Shown here piece by piece: positions 1 to 9,116 of a stretch of DNA of 64,000 bases. Each line of letters starts with the position of its first letter. The first letter of the stretch is position 1. The stretch comes from Sphingomonas lacusdianchii (GTDB taxonomy: Bacteria; Pseudomonadota; Alphaproteobacteria; Sphingomonadales; Sphingomonadaceae). The stretch spans positions 434,001 through 498,000 of the forward strand of contig NZ_JAKRET010000001.1 in the NCBI RefSeq assembly GCF_022664395.1, written 5' to 3'. Made by a program: the position numbers and the translations under genes. The notes beneath the pieces are model-generated. The model was not told the DNA's origin, ran no database searches, and saw only the letters and a list, made by a program, of their open reading frames with translations.

Positions 1-1231
1 CGGGATCATTGGTCCCAGCCACAATTATGCCGGGCTGAGCCACGGCAATCTGGCGGCGACGCGCAATGCCGGCGAAATGTCGCGCCCGCGCATGGCGGCG
101 CTACAGGGTATCGCCAAGATGCGGGCGAACCTCGCGCTCGGGCTGACTCAGGGCATATTGTTGCCGCACCCGCGGCCGGACGTGCGCTGGCTGACGCGAC
201 TGGCAACCGATTATGCGCGTGCCGCACCGCATCTGCGGGCGCAGGCGTTGTCGGCGTCGGCGATGTGGGCGGCCAATGCGGCGACCGTGTCGCCTGCGGC
301 GGATTGCGATGACGGACGCTGCCACCTGACCGTCGCGAACCTCGTGACCATGCCGCATCGTAGTCACGAGTGGCCTGCAACGCTCAAGCAGCTCGAACTC
401 GCCTTTGCCGATCCGGCCTTCGCGGTACATGGACCGGTCCCCGCCCCGTTCGGTGACGAAGGCGCGGCCAATCATATGCGGCTGTGCGAGACGCATGGCG
501 CGGCGGGGATCGAGGTGTTCGTCTATGGGGTAAGCGGCGGCCCCTTCCCTGCCCGCCAGCATCGCGAGGCGTGCGAGACCGTGGCGCGCGCGCACAGCCT
601 TGATCCGGCGCGGACGCTGTTCGTGCGACAATCCGACGAAGCAATCGCGGCCGGGGCATTCCACAACGACGTGGTTGCGGTCGCCAACGAGCGCGTACTG
701 TTCGCGCACGAACAGGCGTTCCATGACCGTGACGGCTTCCTTGCCGATCTGCGCGCGGCGATGCCGTCGGTCGAGATCGTCGAGGTGCCGGCGGCGCGGG
801 TCAGTCTTGCGGACGCGATCGCTTCCTATCTGTTCAACGCGCAACTGGTGACGTTGGCCGATGGCGGCATGGCGCTGGTCCTGCCGTCGGAGGCACGGGC
901 GAACGGACCGGTATGGTCGTGGTTGCAGGAACTGGTCGCGGGCAACGGACCGATCCGGCGGCTGGAAGTCGTCGACGTCCGCGAATCGATGGCGAATGGC
1001 GGTGGCCCCGCCTGTCTGCGGCTGCGGGTGGTGGCCGATCCGGCGACGATCGATCCGCGGTTCCTCGTCGACGATGCCAGGCTCGATACGATCGCGGCAG
1101 TGGTCGAGGCGCATTGGCCCGAGCGGATCGACCCGGCGGATATCGGCGATCCGGCGCTGATCGAGGAGATCGTAACGGCGCGCCGCGCGCTGCTCGAAGC
1201 GCTCGACCTTGTCGAGTTAATTGACAGTTAA
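1..1231 (+). CDS. astB: N-succinylarginine dihydrolase, 5' end cut by the window
   Basis: Hydrolyses N-succinylarginine to succinylornithine, CO2 and ammonia in the arginine succinyltransferase (AST) pathway. The frame is already open at base 2 (GIIGPSHNYAGLSHGN), matching the AstB N-terminus, so the gene begins just upstream and the ATG at 77 is internal. The catalytic triad known from E. coli AstB is recognisable: Glu in GDEGAANH, His in FHNDVVAV and Cys in GGGPACLRLRVV. The C-terminus is complete and ends at a TAA. No other ast gene is visible; the remaining ones may lie upstream. Family assignment is very secure from near-continuous similarity. Confidence 0.96.
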   Translation, partial: GIIGPSHNYAGLSHGNLAATRNAGEMSRPRMAALQGIAKMRANLALGLTQGILLPHPRPDVRWLTRLATDYARAAPHLRAQALSASAMWAANAATVSPAADCDDGRCHLTVANLVTMPHRSHEWPATLKQLELAFADPAFAVHGPVPAPFGDEGAANHMRLCETHGAAGIEVFVYGVSGGPFPARQHREACETVARAHSLDPARTLFVRQSDEAIAAGAFHNDVVAVANERVLFAHEQAFHDRDGFLADLRAAMPSVEIVEVPAARVSLADAIASYLFNAQLVTLADGGMALVLPSEARANGPVWSWLQELVAGNGPIRRLEVVDVRESMANGGGPACLRLRVVADPATIDPRFLVDDARLDTIAAVVEAHWPERIDPADIGDPALIEEIVTARRALLEALDLVELIDS

Positions 1232-1297
1232 CCATATCGCAGCGCCCCGGATCGGCAGAAAACCGCCGCTGGTACGTAAATTGCATAATTTCGGACC

Positions 1298-1519
1298 ATG
1301 CTGATGCGGCTCAAGAACCTGTTCACGATCAAGTCGAAGTTCGAGGCGTTCCCCGTCATCTACGGCCTTGCCGTGGGGGCGGTGGAGCGCGGGTTCCATT
1401 ACATGCAGATGTATCCGGGGATCGCGGGCAAGCTGATGTTCGCGGTCTGCCCGATCGCTGTGTTCATGGCGGGCAGCCGCATTCTCGATTCGATCGACGC
1501 GGACCGCGAGGTTCGCTAG
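1298..1519 (+). CDS. small conserved-type membrane protein of unknown function
   Basis: A 73-residue protein with one plausible hydrophobic segment (about residues 45-62, KLMFAVCPIAVFMAG) after a basic, aromatic N-terminal half. No enzymatic motif is visible. It sits 66 bases after astB and only 8 bases before the RNA methyltransferase, in the same direction, so it could be cotranscribed with either. Two possible ATG codons, at 1298 and 1304, are six bases apart. I do not recognise a named family; the codon pattern is typical of its neighbours, which supports a real gene. Confidence 0.65.
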   Translation: MLMRLKNLFTIKSKFEAFPVIYGLAVGAVERGFHYMQMYPGIAGKLMFAVCPIAVFMAGSRILDSIDADREVR

Positions 1520-1527
1520 GGCGTCGC

Positions 1528-2325
1528 ATGCCTCGCGAGATTACCGCCTATTCGAACCCGATGGTGAAGGCCGCGCGCAACCTGCGCGAAAAGCGCCATC
1601 GCCGCGATCAGCGCCGATTCCTTGCCGAGGGACTGCGCATCCTGACCGAAGCGCGCGAGGCGGGATGGCTGCCCGCTGAACTCTATTTCGCGAGCGACGC
1701 GCCGCATCCACTGCTGGAAACGCTGATCGACGAGACCGAGGCGTCGGGGGGCGTTGCCATCGCCACGACAGTCGACATCCTGTCGAAGCTGTCGGGGAAG
1801 GACAATCCGGGGTCGGTGGTCGGCGTCTATGACGAATTCTCGACCGAACTGACGGGCATCGACCGGCGCAACGCGTCGCTGTGGCTGGTCGCCGAACGCC
1901 TGCGCGATCCGGGCAATCTGGGGACGATCCTGCGCACCGCCGATGCGACCGGTGCCGGCGGGCTGATCCTGATCGACGAGTGCGTCGATCCGTTTTCGGT
2001 CGAGGCGGTGCGGGCGAGCATGGGGGCGATCTTCACCGTCGCGGTGGCACGGGCAGATTGGGCGACGTTCAAGGGGTGGCTGCGGAGCGGTCCGGGGACT
2101 CTGGTGGGGCTGAGCCTCGACACGACGCACGACTATCGCGCGGCGACCTATCCCGATCCGACCTTCCTGCTGACCGGCAACGAGGCGCAGGGCATGCCCG
2201 AGCATATGGCGGCGGAATGCGACCTGCTGGTCAAGATCCCGATGCTGGGCAAGGCCGACAGCCTGAATGCGGCGGTGGCGACGGCGGTGATGGCGTACAC
2301 CGTGCTGGGGCAGCATCGCCCCTGA
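1528..2325 (+). CDS. TrmH/SpoU-family RNA 2'-O-methyltransferase
   Basis: A 265-residue SPOUT methyltransferase that would transfer a methyl group from S-adenosylmethionine to a ribose 2'-OH in rRNA or tRNA. An N-terminal substrate-binding part (residues 1-105, beginning ITAYSNPMVKAARNLREK) is followed by the trefoil-knot catalytic domain. The three SpoU motifs are visible: motif 1 around ERLRDPGNLGTILRTADA, motif 2 around LTGNEAQGM, and motif 3 around IPMLGKADSLNAAVATAV, where the Ser-Leu-Asn is the usual SAM-contacting turn. The target nucleoside cannot be decided from sequence; 23S rRNA Gm modification (RlmB-like) or a tRNA target are both possible. Confidence 0.9.
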   Translation: MPREITAYSNPMVKAARNLREKRHRRDQRRFLAEGLRILTEAREAGWLPAELYFASDAPHPLLETLIDETEASGGVAIATTVDILSKLSGKDNPGSVVGVYDEFSTELTGIDRRNASLWLVAERLRDPGNLGTILRTADATGAGGLILIDECVDPFSVEAVRASMGAIFTVAVARADWATFKGWLRSGPGTLVGLSLDTTHDYRAATYPDPTFLLTGNEAQGMPEHMAAECDLLVKIPMLGKADSLNAAVATAVMAYTVLGQHRP

Positions 2326-2355
2326 ACCTTTCGCCATGCGGCGCATTCAGCGGGG

Positions 2356-3300
2356 ATGACCCGCCCGACCTTCGCCGCCCTGCCCGCCGCCGACCTCGAC
2401 ACGTTGGCACGGCCCAGCATCGTGCTGTTCGGGGCGAGCGAGGCCACGCCCTATGACGATGGCGAACCGAGCCATTCGGCCGATGCACCCGCCGCGATCC
2501 GCGCCGCGTCGCTGGGGTTCGCGCGGCAATTGTCGCAGATCGATTTCGACCTCGGCTTCACGCCCTTCCCCGATCCGGACGATGCGCGCGGTGTCGTCGA
2601 TCTGGGGGATGTCGATACCCGACCGGAAGATGCAGCAGGCAATCGCGAGCGTATCGAGGCGACGACGGACGCCGTGCTTGCGGCCGGCGGCGTGCCGATC
2701 CTGCTCGGCGGCGACGATTCAGTGCCGATCCCGTTCGCGGCGGGCTTTGCCGATCGCGGGCCGCTGACCGTCGTGCAGATCGACGCGCACGTCGATTGGG
2801 GCGATGAGATCCGCGGGCAGATGCTGGGCTATGGATCGCCGATGCGACGGCTGGCCGAGATGCCGCATGTGACCGGCATGGTGCAGGTCGGCGTTCGGGG
2901 CCTCGGCAGCGGCGGCGCGTGGCAGATCGAGGATGCGCGGAACTGGGGCAGCCGGATCGTTACCGCCTATGACCTGATCCGGGGCGGGATCGACGCGGCG
3001 ATCGAGGCAGTGCCGGCGGACGGGCGCTATCTGGTGTCGATCGATTGCGATGGGATCGATCCGGCAGCGTTTCCGGCGGTGGCGATGCCGACGCCGGGGG
3101 GATTGCGTTATGAGGAAGTCGTGCTGCTCCTTCGAGCGCTGGCCGAGAAGGGCGAGATCGCCGGGCTGGTATTGGCGGAATATGTACCGGCACGCGATGA
3201 TCCGCATCGACTATGTGCGGCGATGGCGGCGCGGATCGTGGCAGTGACGATAGGGCTGGCGCTCGGCAACAACGGAGAGACGCCACCTCGACCAGCCTGA
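2356..3300 (+). CDS. agmatinase/arginase-family ureohydrolase
   Basis: A 314-residue ureohydrolase fold protein, expected to cleave a guanidino compound (agmatine, guanidinobutyrate or similar) to urea and an amine with a dinuclear Mn centre. Metal motifs are DAHVD (about residues 143-147) and SIDCDGIDP. The first metal-ligand motif, normally GGDHS, is GGDDS here (residues 118-122), so His is replaced by Asp. That substitution is discussed as a finding; it may mark a subfamily with altered substrate or metal use. The start ATG at 2356 follows a purine-rich GCGGGG. The gene converges with rmuC, with 4 bases between the stops. Family call is secure, substrate is not. Confidence 0.88.
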   Translation: MTRPTFAALPAADLDTLARPSIVLFGASEATPYDDGEPSHSADAPAAIRAASLGFARQLSQIDFDLGFTPFPDPDDARGVVDLGDVDTRPEDAAGNRERIEATTDAVLAAGGVPILLGGDDSVPIPFAAGFADRGPLTVVQIDAHVDWGDEIRGQMLGYGSPMRRLAEMPHVTGMVQVGVRGLGSGGAWQIEDARNWGSRIVTAYDLIRGGIDAAIEAVPADGRYLVSIDCDGIDPAAFPAVAMPTPGGLRYEEVVLLLRALAEKGEIAGLVLAEYVPARDDPHRLCAAMAARIVAVTIGLALGNNGETPPRPA

Positions 3301-3304
3301 ACCG

Positions 3305-4729
3305 CTACTCCGCCGCCGTCTCCGCCTGTTCGGTGCGCTCCTCGACCGCTTCCTCGGCCTGCGCAATAGCGACTGCCAATTTGGTCAACGGGCGCGGCGA
3401 CTGTTCGACAACCGGCAGCGGCTCGATCGACTTGCCGGCGGTATCGATGTTGAGCGTCTCGAACCGCTTGGCCGAGGTCATCACCTGCGATTCGAGGCTG
3501 CCGACGAACGCGTTATAGGCGGTGTTGGCGCCTTCGAGATTCTTGCCGAGCTTGGCGACATGGTCGCCCATCTTGGCGAGTCGGGCATGGAGTTCGCGGC
3601 CGAGTTGCCCGATCTGTCGCGCTTCGCCGGCCAACTTCTCCTGCCGCCAGACCGCCGCGACGGTACGGGCGATGGCGATCAGGTTGGTCGGCGTCGCGAT
3701 CAGCACGCGGCGGTCGAAGGCATAGTCCCACAGGTCGGGGGCATGTTCGAGCGCGGCGGCGAGGAAATGCTCACCCGGCACGAACATCACCACATAGTCG
3801 GGCGTATCCTCGAACTGCGACTGGTAGCTCTTGGCGCCGAGCGCGTTGACATGGTTCTTCATCGACGCGACGTGCGCGGTCATGAAGGCGGCGCGCTCGA
3901 CCTCGTCGACCGCCCCGTGTGCGTCCTGATAGGCGTTGAGCGAAACCTTCGCGTCGAGGACGAGGCTCTTGCCGCCGGGCACCTTGACGATGGCATCGGG
4001 GCGCAGCCGGCCGCCGTCATGGTCGACCGAGACTTCCATCTGGAAATCGGTGTGTTCGGCGAGGCCACAGGTTTCGAGCACGTTGCGCAACTGCTGCTCG
4101 CCCCAGCGGCCGCGTGCCTTGGGCGCGGAGCGCAGCGCGTTGACCAGCTTGGCCGCTTCGCTCTTCACCGATTCCTGACCGATGCGCATCGCGTCCATCA
4201 GGCCCTTAAGCGTGCCATAGGCTTCCTGCCGCTCGCTCTCGACCTTGCCGATACTGGCTTCGTAGCGCTTGAGCGTCGCCTCGACCGGAGCGAGCAGCGC
4301 TTTGAGCTTCATCTCGTTGGTGTCGCCGGCCTGGGCGAAGCGTTCCTGCGCGCGTTGCAGGAAGGATTTCTGCGCACCGTCGAGCATGATCTGCGCGGTT
4401 TCGCGGAATTGCGACGCCATTGCCTCGCGCGCGTCCTTGAACTCGGTCAGCCGTTCCTCGAACGCTGCGGCATTGGCCTTGAGCGCGGCATGGTCGAGCA
4501 GCAGCGCATCGCGATCGGCGCGGATTTCGGCGAGTTCCTCGCGCAGCGCCGGCACTTCCTTCGCACGTTCGCTGGCGAGCGCGAGGTCCGCGATCGCCTG
4601 TTTGAAATCGTCCTCGCGCTTGTCGCGTTCGGCGCGCAGCGACTGGACCTGCCGGCTGCCCATCAGCCAGCCGATCGCCAACCCCGCGAGCAGGACGGCG
4701 GCGACGATGACGATGACAAGCGGGTCCAT
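3305..4729 (-). CDS. rmuC: DNA recombination protein RmuC
   Basis: A 474-residue RmuC homologue, a nuclease-fold protein linked in E. coli to limiting inversions between short inverted repeats. An N-terminal transmembrane segment (residues 4-24, VIVIVAAVLLAGLAIGWLMG) is followed by a long coiled coil (about 30-150) and the RmuC domain with ARGRWGEQQLRNVLE, the conserved PDAIVKVPGG and DAKVSLNAY stretch, and the ATPTNLIA block. The C-terminal 60 residues are a low-complexity Glu/Ala tail. It is membrane-anchored with the nuclease-like domain in the cytoplasm. Strong family match; molecular function of the family remains poorly defined. Confidence 0.93.
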   Translation of the reverse strand: MDPLVIVIVAAVLLAGLAIGWLMGSRQVQSLRAERDKREDDFKQAIADLALASERAKEVPALREELAEIRADRDALLLDHAALKANAAAFEERLTEFKDAREAMASQFRETAQIMLDGAQKSFLQRAQERFAQAGDTNEMKLKALLAPVEATLKRYEASIGKVESERQEAYGTLKGLMDAMRIGQESVKSEAAKLVNALRSAPKARGRWGEQQLRNVLETCGLAEHTDFQMEVSVDHDGGRLRPDAIVKVPGGKSLVLDAKVSLNAYQDAHGAVDEVERAAFMTAHVASMKNHVNALGAKSYQSQFEDTPDYVVMFVPGEHFLAAALEHAPDLWDYAFDRRVLIATPTNLIAIARTVAAVWRQEKLAGEARQIGQLGRELHARLAKMGDHVAKLGKNLEGANTAYNAFVGSLESQVMTSAKRFETLNIDTAGKSIEPLPVVEQSPRPLTKLAVAIAQAEEAVEERTEQAETAAE

Positions 4730-4836
4730 GCGATACTCCGGGAGGAACGGACCCGGAACCTACCCCCGCCCCGCCCGCCCGACAAGGCGAACGGGGATCG
4801 GTTCGTCGCGTTGGCGAAACGCATGCCCCACACCGT

Positions 4837-4913
4837 CACCCCAGCGCAGGCCGGGGTCTCTCGCGGCTCCTGTCCCGCCCTATGACGGGGAGACCCCAGC
4901 CTGCGCTGGGGTG
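4837..4913. repeat. interspersed inverted repeat, CCCCAGC type
   Basis: Two 24-base arms, 4837-4860 and 4890-4913, are reverse complements with one mismatch and enclose a 29-base spacer. Each arm also contains an internal near-palindrome (CCCCAGC-GCAGG-CCGGGG). It fills most of the intergenic space between rmuC and def, both on the minus strand. A degenerate relative occurs at 32563-32645. The design matches short interspersed palindromes common in sphingomonads. It could fold into a hairpin in mRNA, but no T tract follows, so a terminator role is only a guess. Confidence 0.8.
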
Positions 4914-4953
4914 CCGTATATTGCGGGAGGCCGGACGGTCGGCGCGAACCGTC

Positions 4954-5478
4954 TTACGCCGCCTTGCGCGCCTTGTTCAGCTTCTTGATGACCATGTCGC
5001 GCTTCAGCCGCGACAGATGGTCGATGAACAGCACGCCGTTGAGATGGTCCATCTCGTGCTGGAGACAGGTCGCCATCAGCCCATCGAGCCATTCGTCATG
5101 GGCATCGCCCTGCTCATCGAGCCACGTCACGCGGCAGCGCGCGGGGCGGACGACTTCGGCATATTGTTCGGGGATCGACAGGCAGCCTTCCTGATAGGTC
5201 GACAGCTCGTCCGACACTTCCTCGATCACCGGGTTCACGAACGCCTTCGGCGCCTTGACCGGCTTGCCCTCTTCGTCTTCCTGCTCCTGCAGGTCGATGA
5301 CCAGCACGCGCTTGGGCACCGCGACCTGGATCGCGGCGAGGCCGATGCCGGGGGCGTCGTACATCGTCTCGAACATGTCGGCGATGAGGGTCTTTACCTC
5401 GTCGGTCACACCCTCGACCGGTTCGGACACGAGGCGGAGGCGGGGATCGGGGATTTCGATGATCGGAAGAATGGCCAT
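4954..5478 (-). CDS. def: peptide deformylase
   Basis: Removes the formyl group from the N-terminal methionine of nascent proteins; a metalloenzyme of 174 residues, normal for type 1B PDF. All three active-site motifs are intact: GIGLAAIQV (motif 1), EGCLSIP (motif 2, Cys ligand) and QHEMDHLNG (motif 3, HExxH ligands and catalytic Glu). It is separated by 31 bases from recR, which is on the same strand upstream, so they are probably cotranscribed. The functional partner fmt lies about 700 bases away on the opposite strand. Confidence 0.97.
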   Translation of the reverse strand: MAILPIIEIPDPRLRLVSEPVEGVTDEVKTLIADMFETMYDAPGIGLAAIQVAVPKRVLVIDLQEQEDEEGKPVKAPKAFVNPVIEEVSDELSTYQEGCLSIPEQYAEVVRPARCRVTWLDEQGDAHDEWLDGLMATCLQHEMDHLNGVLFIDHLSRLKRDMVIKKLNKARKAA

Positions 5479-5509
5479 AGCGGCTAGCTATGTAACATAG
5501 TTCGGAGCG

Positions 5510-6106
5510 TCAAGCGACGGGGCGTCGCGCCCGCAGCGCCTGGGCGAGCGTACCTTCGTCGAGATAGTCGAGCTCGCCGCCGACCGGCAGGCCGTGGGCG
5601 AGCTGGGTGAGGCGGACGGGATATTTCTCGATCCGTTCGGCGATGTAGTGGGCGGTGGTCTGCCCCTCCAGCGTGGCGTTCATCGCCAGCACGACCTCGT
5701 CGATGCCGCCGGCAGCGACGCGGGCGATGAGCGCGTCGATGGCGAGGTGGTCGGGCCGGACGCCTTCCAACGCGGAGAGCCGGCCGCCAAGGACATGGAA
5801 GCGCCCGGGGAACAGCCGTGCCCGGTCGAGCGCCCACAGATCGGCGACCTCTTCGACCACGCACAGCGATCGATCATCGCGGCGCGGATCGGTGCAGATG
5901 CCGCACGGATCGGTGGTGTCGACATTGCCGCAGGTGGAACAGGTGGCGAGATTGCGCGCCACCCTGTCGAGCGCGACCAGCAGCGGATCGAGCGCCGTCT
6001 CGCGCTTCTTGACCAGATGCAGCACCGCACGCCTGGCCGAGCGGGGTCCAAGACCGGGAAGGCGGGAAAGCGCCTGCGTCAGCGCGTCGATTTCGGAAGA
6101 GGCCAT
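5510..6106 (-). CDS. recR: recombination mediator protein RecR
   Basis: Works with RecO (and RecF) to load RecA on SSB-coated single-stranded DNA. The protein of 198 residues has the N-terminal helix-hairpin-helix ([16 protein letters not shown]), a four-cysteine zinc finger ([18 protein letters not shown]), the Toprim domain ([15 protein letters not shown] ... [15 protein letters not shown]) and the C-terminal Walker-like region. I place the start at the ATG at 6106 ([11 protein letters not shown]), which gives the usual family length; an in-frame TTG nine bases earlier is less likely. It is divergent from fmt, with a 53-base gap that should contain both promoters. Confidence 0.96.
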   Translation of the reverse strand: MASSEIDALTQALSRLPGLGPRSARRAVLHLVKKRETALDPLLVALDRVARNLATCSTCGNVDTTDPCGICTDPRRDDRSLCVVEEVADLWALDRARLFPGRFHVLGGRLSALEGVRPDHLAIDALIARVAAGGIDEVVLAMNATLEGQTTAHYIAERIEKYPVRLTQLAHGLPVGGELDYLDEGTLAQALRARRPVA

Positions 6107-6159
6107 CGCGACCAAGATAGGGGGTTGCGTGCGCCGACGCCACGGTGTCGAGAGGGGGG

Positions 6160-7065
6160 ATGCGGATCATCTTCATGGGCACGCCCGATTTTGCGGTGCC
6201 GATCTTTCAGGCGCTGGTCGATGCCGGGCATGACGTCGTCGCGGCCTATAGCCAGCCGCCGCGCCGGGCCGGGCGCGGAAAGGCACTGACCCCCTCCCCC
6301 GTCCATCGCTTGGCCGAATCGCTAGGCGTCGCGGTGCGGACACCCGCAACCTTGCGCGACCCGGCGGTGCAGGCGGAGTTTGCGGCGTGGGAGGCCGATG
6401 TGGCGGTGGTGGCGGCCTATGGCCTGCTGTTGCCGCGCATGGTGCTGGATGCGCCCCGGCTGGGATGTCTGAACGTCCATGGCTCGCTGCTGCCGCGCTG
6501 GCGGGGGGCGGCGCCGATCCAGCGCGCGATCCTTGCCGGCGATACCGAGACCGGGGTCGGCATTATGCAGATGGCGGCGGGAATGGATACCGGGCCGGTG
6601 CGGCTGGAGGGGCGGACGCCGATCGATGGCAAGACTGCGGGCGAACTGGCGGAGGAACTGAGCGCGATGGGCGCGCGGCTGATGCTGGCGGTGCTGGCCG
6701 ACCCGGACGCCTATCCGCCGGTCGCGCAGGCGAGTGACGGGGTCACCCATGCCGCCAAGATCGACAAGAGCGAGGCCAGGTTGCGCTTCGATGGCAGCGC
6801 GATCGATGCCGAGCGGCAGGTGCGGGCGTATAATCCGGCGCCGGGAGCCTTCTTCGAATTGAATGGCGAGCGCGTGCGGGTGCTGGCGGCGGAAGTGGTC
6901 AACGGAGCCGGAGTGCCGGGAACGGTCATGGACGATGCCTTGACCATCGCCTGTGCCGAGGGCGCGTTGCGGCCGACGCTGGTCCAGCGTGCCGGGCGCG
7001 GCGCGATGACCCCGGCCGAGTTGCTGCGCGGCTTCGCGATCCCCGAGGGCACGCTGCTGGCATGA
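6160..7065 (+). CDS. fmt: methionyl-tRNA formyltransferase
   Basis: Formylates initiator Met-tRNA with 10-formyltetrahydrofolate. The ATG at 6160 begins [14 protein letters not shown], the family's canonical N-terminus; an in-frame GTG at 6145 would add five residues but is followed by the Shine-Dalgarno-like run AGAGGGGGG, so 6160 is preferred. The catalytic region is intact: [15 protein letters not shown] (Asn, His and the SLLPxxRG signature) and the MDTGP motif bearing the catalytic Asp. The C-terminal OB-fold domain carries the [10 protein letters not shown] segment. Length of 301 residues is usual. The gene overlaps truA by ATGA, so translation is coupled. Confidence 0.97.
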   Translation: MRIIFMGTPDFAVPIFQALVDAGHDVVAAYSQPPRRAGRGKALTPSPVHRLAESLGVAVRTPATLRDPAVQAEFAAWEADVAVVAAYGLLLPRMVLDAPRLGCLNVHGSLLPRWRGAAPIQRAILAGDTETGVGIMQMAAGMDTGPVRLEGRTPIDGKTAGELAEELSAMGARLMLAVLADPDAYPPVAQASDGVTHAAKIDKSEARLRFDGSAIDAERQVRAYNPAPGAFFELNGERVRVLAAEVVNGAGVPGTVMDDALTIACAEGALRPTLVQRAGRGAMTPAELLRGFAIPEGTLLA

Positions 7066-7805
7066 CCCGCTTCGCATTGACGGTCGAATATGACGGGCGG
7101 CCGTTCGTCGGGTGGCAGCGCCAGTCCGAAGGGGTAAGCGTGCAGGGGTCGATCGAGCGCGCGCTGCTGGAGGTAACCGGCGAGACCGCCGCCGTCCATG
7201 CCGCCGGCCGGACCGATGCCGGGGTCCATGCCACCGCGATGCGCGCGCATGTCGACGTCGCCAAGGAGTTCGCGCCATTCCGGCTGATGGAGGCGCTGAA
7301 CGCGCGGTTGCGGCCCGATCCGGTGGCGATCCTCGATTGCCAGGTCGTGGCCGACGACTGGCATGCGCGCTTTTCGTGCGTGCGGCGGGCCTATGTCTAT
7401 CGCATCGTCTGTCGGCGCGCACCGTTGACGTTCGAGCAGGGGCTGGCGTGGCGGGTACCGCAGGAGCTGAATGCGAGGGCGATGGCCGAGGGGGCGGCGC
7501 GGCTGGTCGGGCGGCACGACTTCACGACGTTCCGGTCGGCACATTGTCAGGCGGACAGCCCGCTGCGAACGCTCGACCGGCTGGCGGTCGAGCGCGATGG
7601 CGACCGGATCGCGATCCATGCCGCCGCCCGGTCGTTCCTGCATCATCAGGTGCGGTCGATGGTCGGCTGTCTGGCGATGGTCGGACAGGGCAAGCGAACG
7701 CCCGACGACCTAGCCGACATCCTCGCCGCGCGCGACCGGGCGGGGCTGTGGTTGAATGCGCCGCCCGATGGGCTGTATTTCGTCGGCGCCGATTACCCGG
7801 GCTGA
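7062..7805 (+). CDS. truA: tRNA pseudouridine synthase A
   Basis: Isomerises uridines 38-40 in the tRNA anticodon stem-loop. The 247-residue protein has the TruA hallmark [11 protein letters not shown] with the catalytic Asp (about residue 52), VRRAYVYRI, and the C-terminal [11 protein letters not shown] motif. The start ATG overlaps the fmt stop in ATGA, a fmt-truA arrangement common in alphaproteobacteria. It converges with the RNA methyltransferase gene at 7914; the 108 bases between the stops show no strong terminator. Confidence 0.97.
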   Translation: MTRFALTVEYDGRPFVGWQRQSEGVSVQGSIERALLEVTGETAAVHAAGRTDAGVHATAMRAHVDVAKEFAPFRLMEALNARLRPDPVAILDCQVVADDWHARFSCVRRAYVYRIVCRRAPLTFEQGLAWRVPQELNARAMAEGAARLVGRHDFTTFRSAHCQADSPLRTLDRLAVERDGDRIAIHAAARSFLHHQVRSMVGCLAMVGQGKRTPDDLADILAARDRAGLWLNAPPDGLYFVGADYPG

Positions 7806-7913
7806 CAGGTCAAAGTTCACGAAGTTCACACTCGTGCGCGGTTCGTGCCATGCGCGGTTTGGTCCTGTCCCCGCCGCCGATCATGGATGACAGCACCGGA
7901 CCGAGTAGGAAAG

Positions 7914-9116
7914 TCAGCGGACCAGTCGCGCGACCAGTTCGACATGGGTCGACCAGCGGAATTGGCCGACCGGCTGCACCCAATCCAGCCGGTAGCCGGC
8001 CTGAACCAATGTCTTCGCATCGCGTGCGAAGCTACTGGGATTGCACGAAACATAGGCGATTACCGGCACCTTCGCCTCGGCCAGCGCCGCCGCCTGTTCT
8101 CGCGCGCCGGCGCGGGGCGGGTCGAGGATGACGGCGTCGAACCGGTCGATCTCGACCGGGGTCAGCGGACGGCGGAACAGGTCGCGATGGTCGGCGACGA
8201 CCGGGCGACCGGCGCGGGCGGCGGCGAGCTTCAGCGCCATGATCGCCTCGCGACCCGCCTCGCCGGCATAGGTGCGGATGTTGACGCCGCGCGACAGGGT
8301 GAAGGTGCCGAGCCCGGCAAACAGGTCGGCAACGATCCCCGCACCGGCGACGGCCTCGTCGACAGCCGCGATCAGTGCCGCCTCGCCATCACCGGTCGCT
8401 TGCAGGAAGCTGCCGGGCGGGAACGGGACGGGCACGCCGCCCAGCGTCACCGTGACCGGTTCGGGCTCCCACCGCGCCTCCGCACCCATGCCGTCGTCGA
8501 TCGACAGCCGGGCAAGCCCCTGTTCCTGAGCGAAGATCGTCAATGCTTCGGCAGCCGCGAGCCCTTCGGCGACCTTGCCGATGATGAGCACGTCGACGCC
8601 CTGATCGACGCGGGCGAGATGGACGTCGGCGCGCGTGCGGTCCTTGAGCGCAGTAGCGAGCAGGCGGCGCAACGGCGCGATCGCATCGAACAATTCCGGC
8701 AGCAGGACGTGGCATTCGCGGACGTCGACGATGCGATGGCTGCCGGCTTCGGTGAAGCCCAGCGTCACCTGCTTGCCGCGCCGATCGGCATGGAGGGTCG
8801 CGCGGCGGCGGGTCCGGGGCGCGGACAGGATCGCCGGCCGGACGGTCGCGGTCAGCGATTGCGAGGCGAGCGCACCGGCCACACGGTCGACGACGAAATC
8901 GCTTTCCGTTGTTAGATCAAGATGTTGTAGCTGACATCCACCACAAATTGGGAAGTGGCGACAGGGCGGATCGGCGTGGTGCGGTCCCGGCTCGATCGAG
9001 CCATCCCCCAGCAGACGATCGCCGGGCGCGGCGAAAGGGACGTGGCAGCCATCGCCGGTCACCCCTTCGCCCCGCGCCGCGACGCGGACGATCACATCGT
9101 CGTCGATCAGCGACAT
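7914..9116 (-). CDS. class I SAM-dependent RNA uracil-C5-methyltransferase (TrmA/RlmD superfamily)
   Basis: Predicted to methylate uracil C5 in rRNA or tRNA. The 400-residue protein has an N-terminal TRAM-like region, cysteines in CRHFPICGGCQLQH that resemble the Fe-S cluster motif of RlmD, SAM motifs (DLFAGLGTFTL), and the catalytic pair ILDPPRAGAREQ and YVSCNPSSF, the latter with the nucleophilic Cys. The ATG at 9116 (MSLIDDDVIVRVA) was chosen because the open frame above it is an antisense artefact of the NAD(P)HX gene. It overlaps that gene's 3' end by 10 bases and is probably translationally coupled to it. The modified nucleotide is not predictable here. Confidence 0.9.
   Translation of the reverse strand: MSLIDDDVIVRVAARGEGVTGDGCHVPFAAPGDRLLGDGSIEPGPHHADPPCRHFPICGGCQLQHLDLTTESDFVVDRVAGALASQSLTATVRPAILSAPRTRRRATLHADRRGKQVTLGFTEAGSHRIVDVRECHVLLPELFDAIAPLRRLLATALKDRTRADVHLARVDQGVDVLIIGKVAEGLAAAEALTIFAQEQGLARLSIDDGMGAEARWEPEPVTVTLGGVPVPFPPGSFLQATGDGEAALIAAVDEAVAGAGIVADLFAGLGTFTLSRGVNIRTYAGEAGREAIMALKLAAARAGRPVVADHRDLFRRPLTPVEIDRFDAVILDPPRAGAREQAAALAEAKVPVIAYVSCNPSSFARDAKTLVQAGYRLDWVQPVGQFRWSTHVELVARLVR

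Noticed and set aside
4741..4775. GGAAC near 4752 as a further EcfG site
   Set aside because: No CGTT at 15-18 bases downstream.
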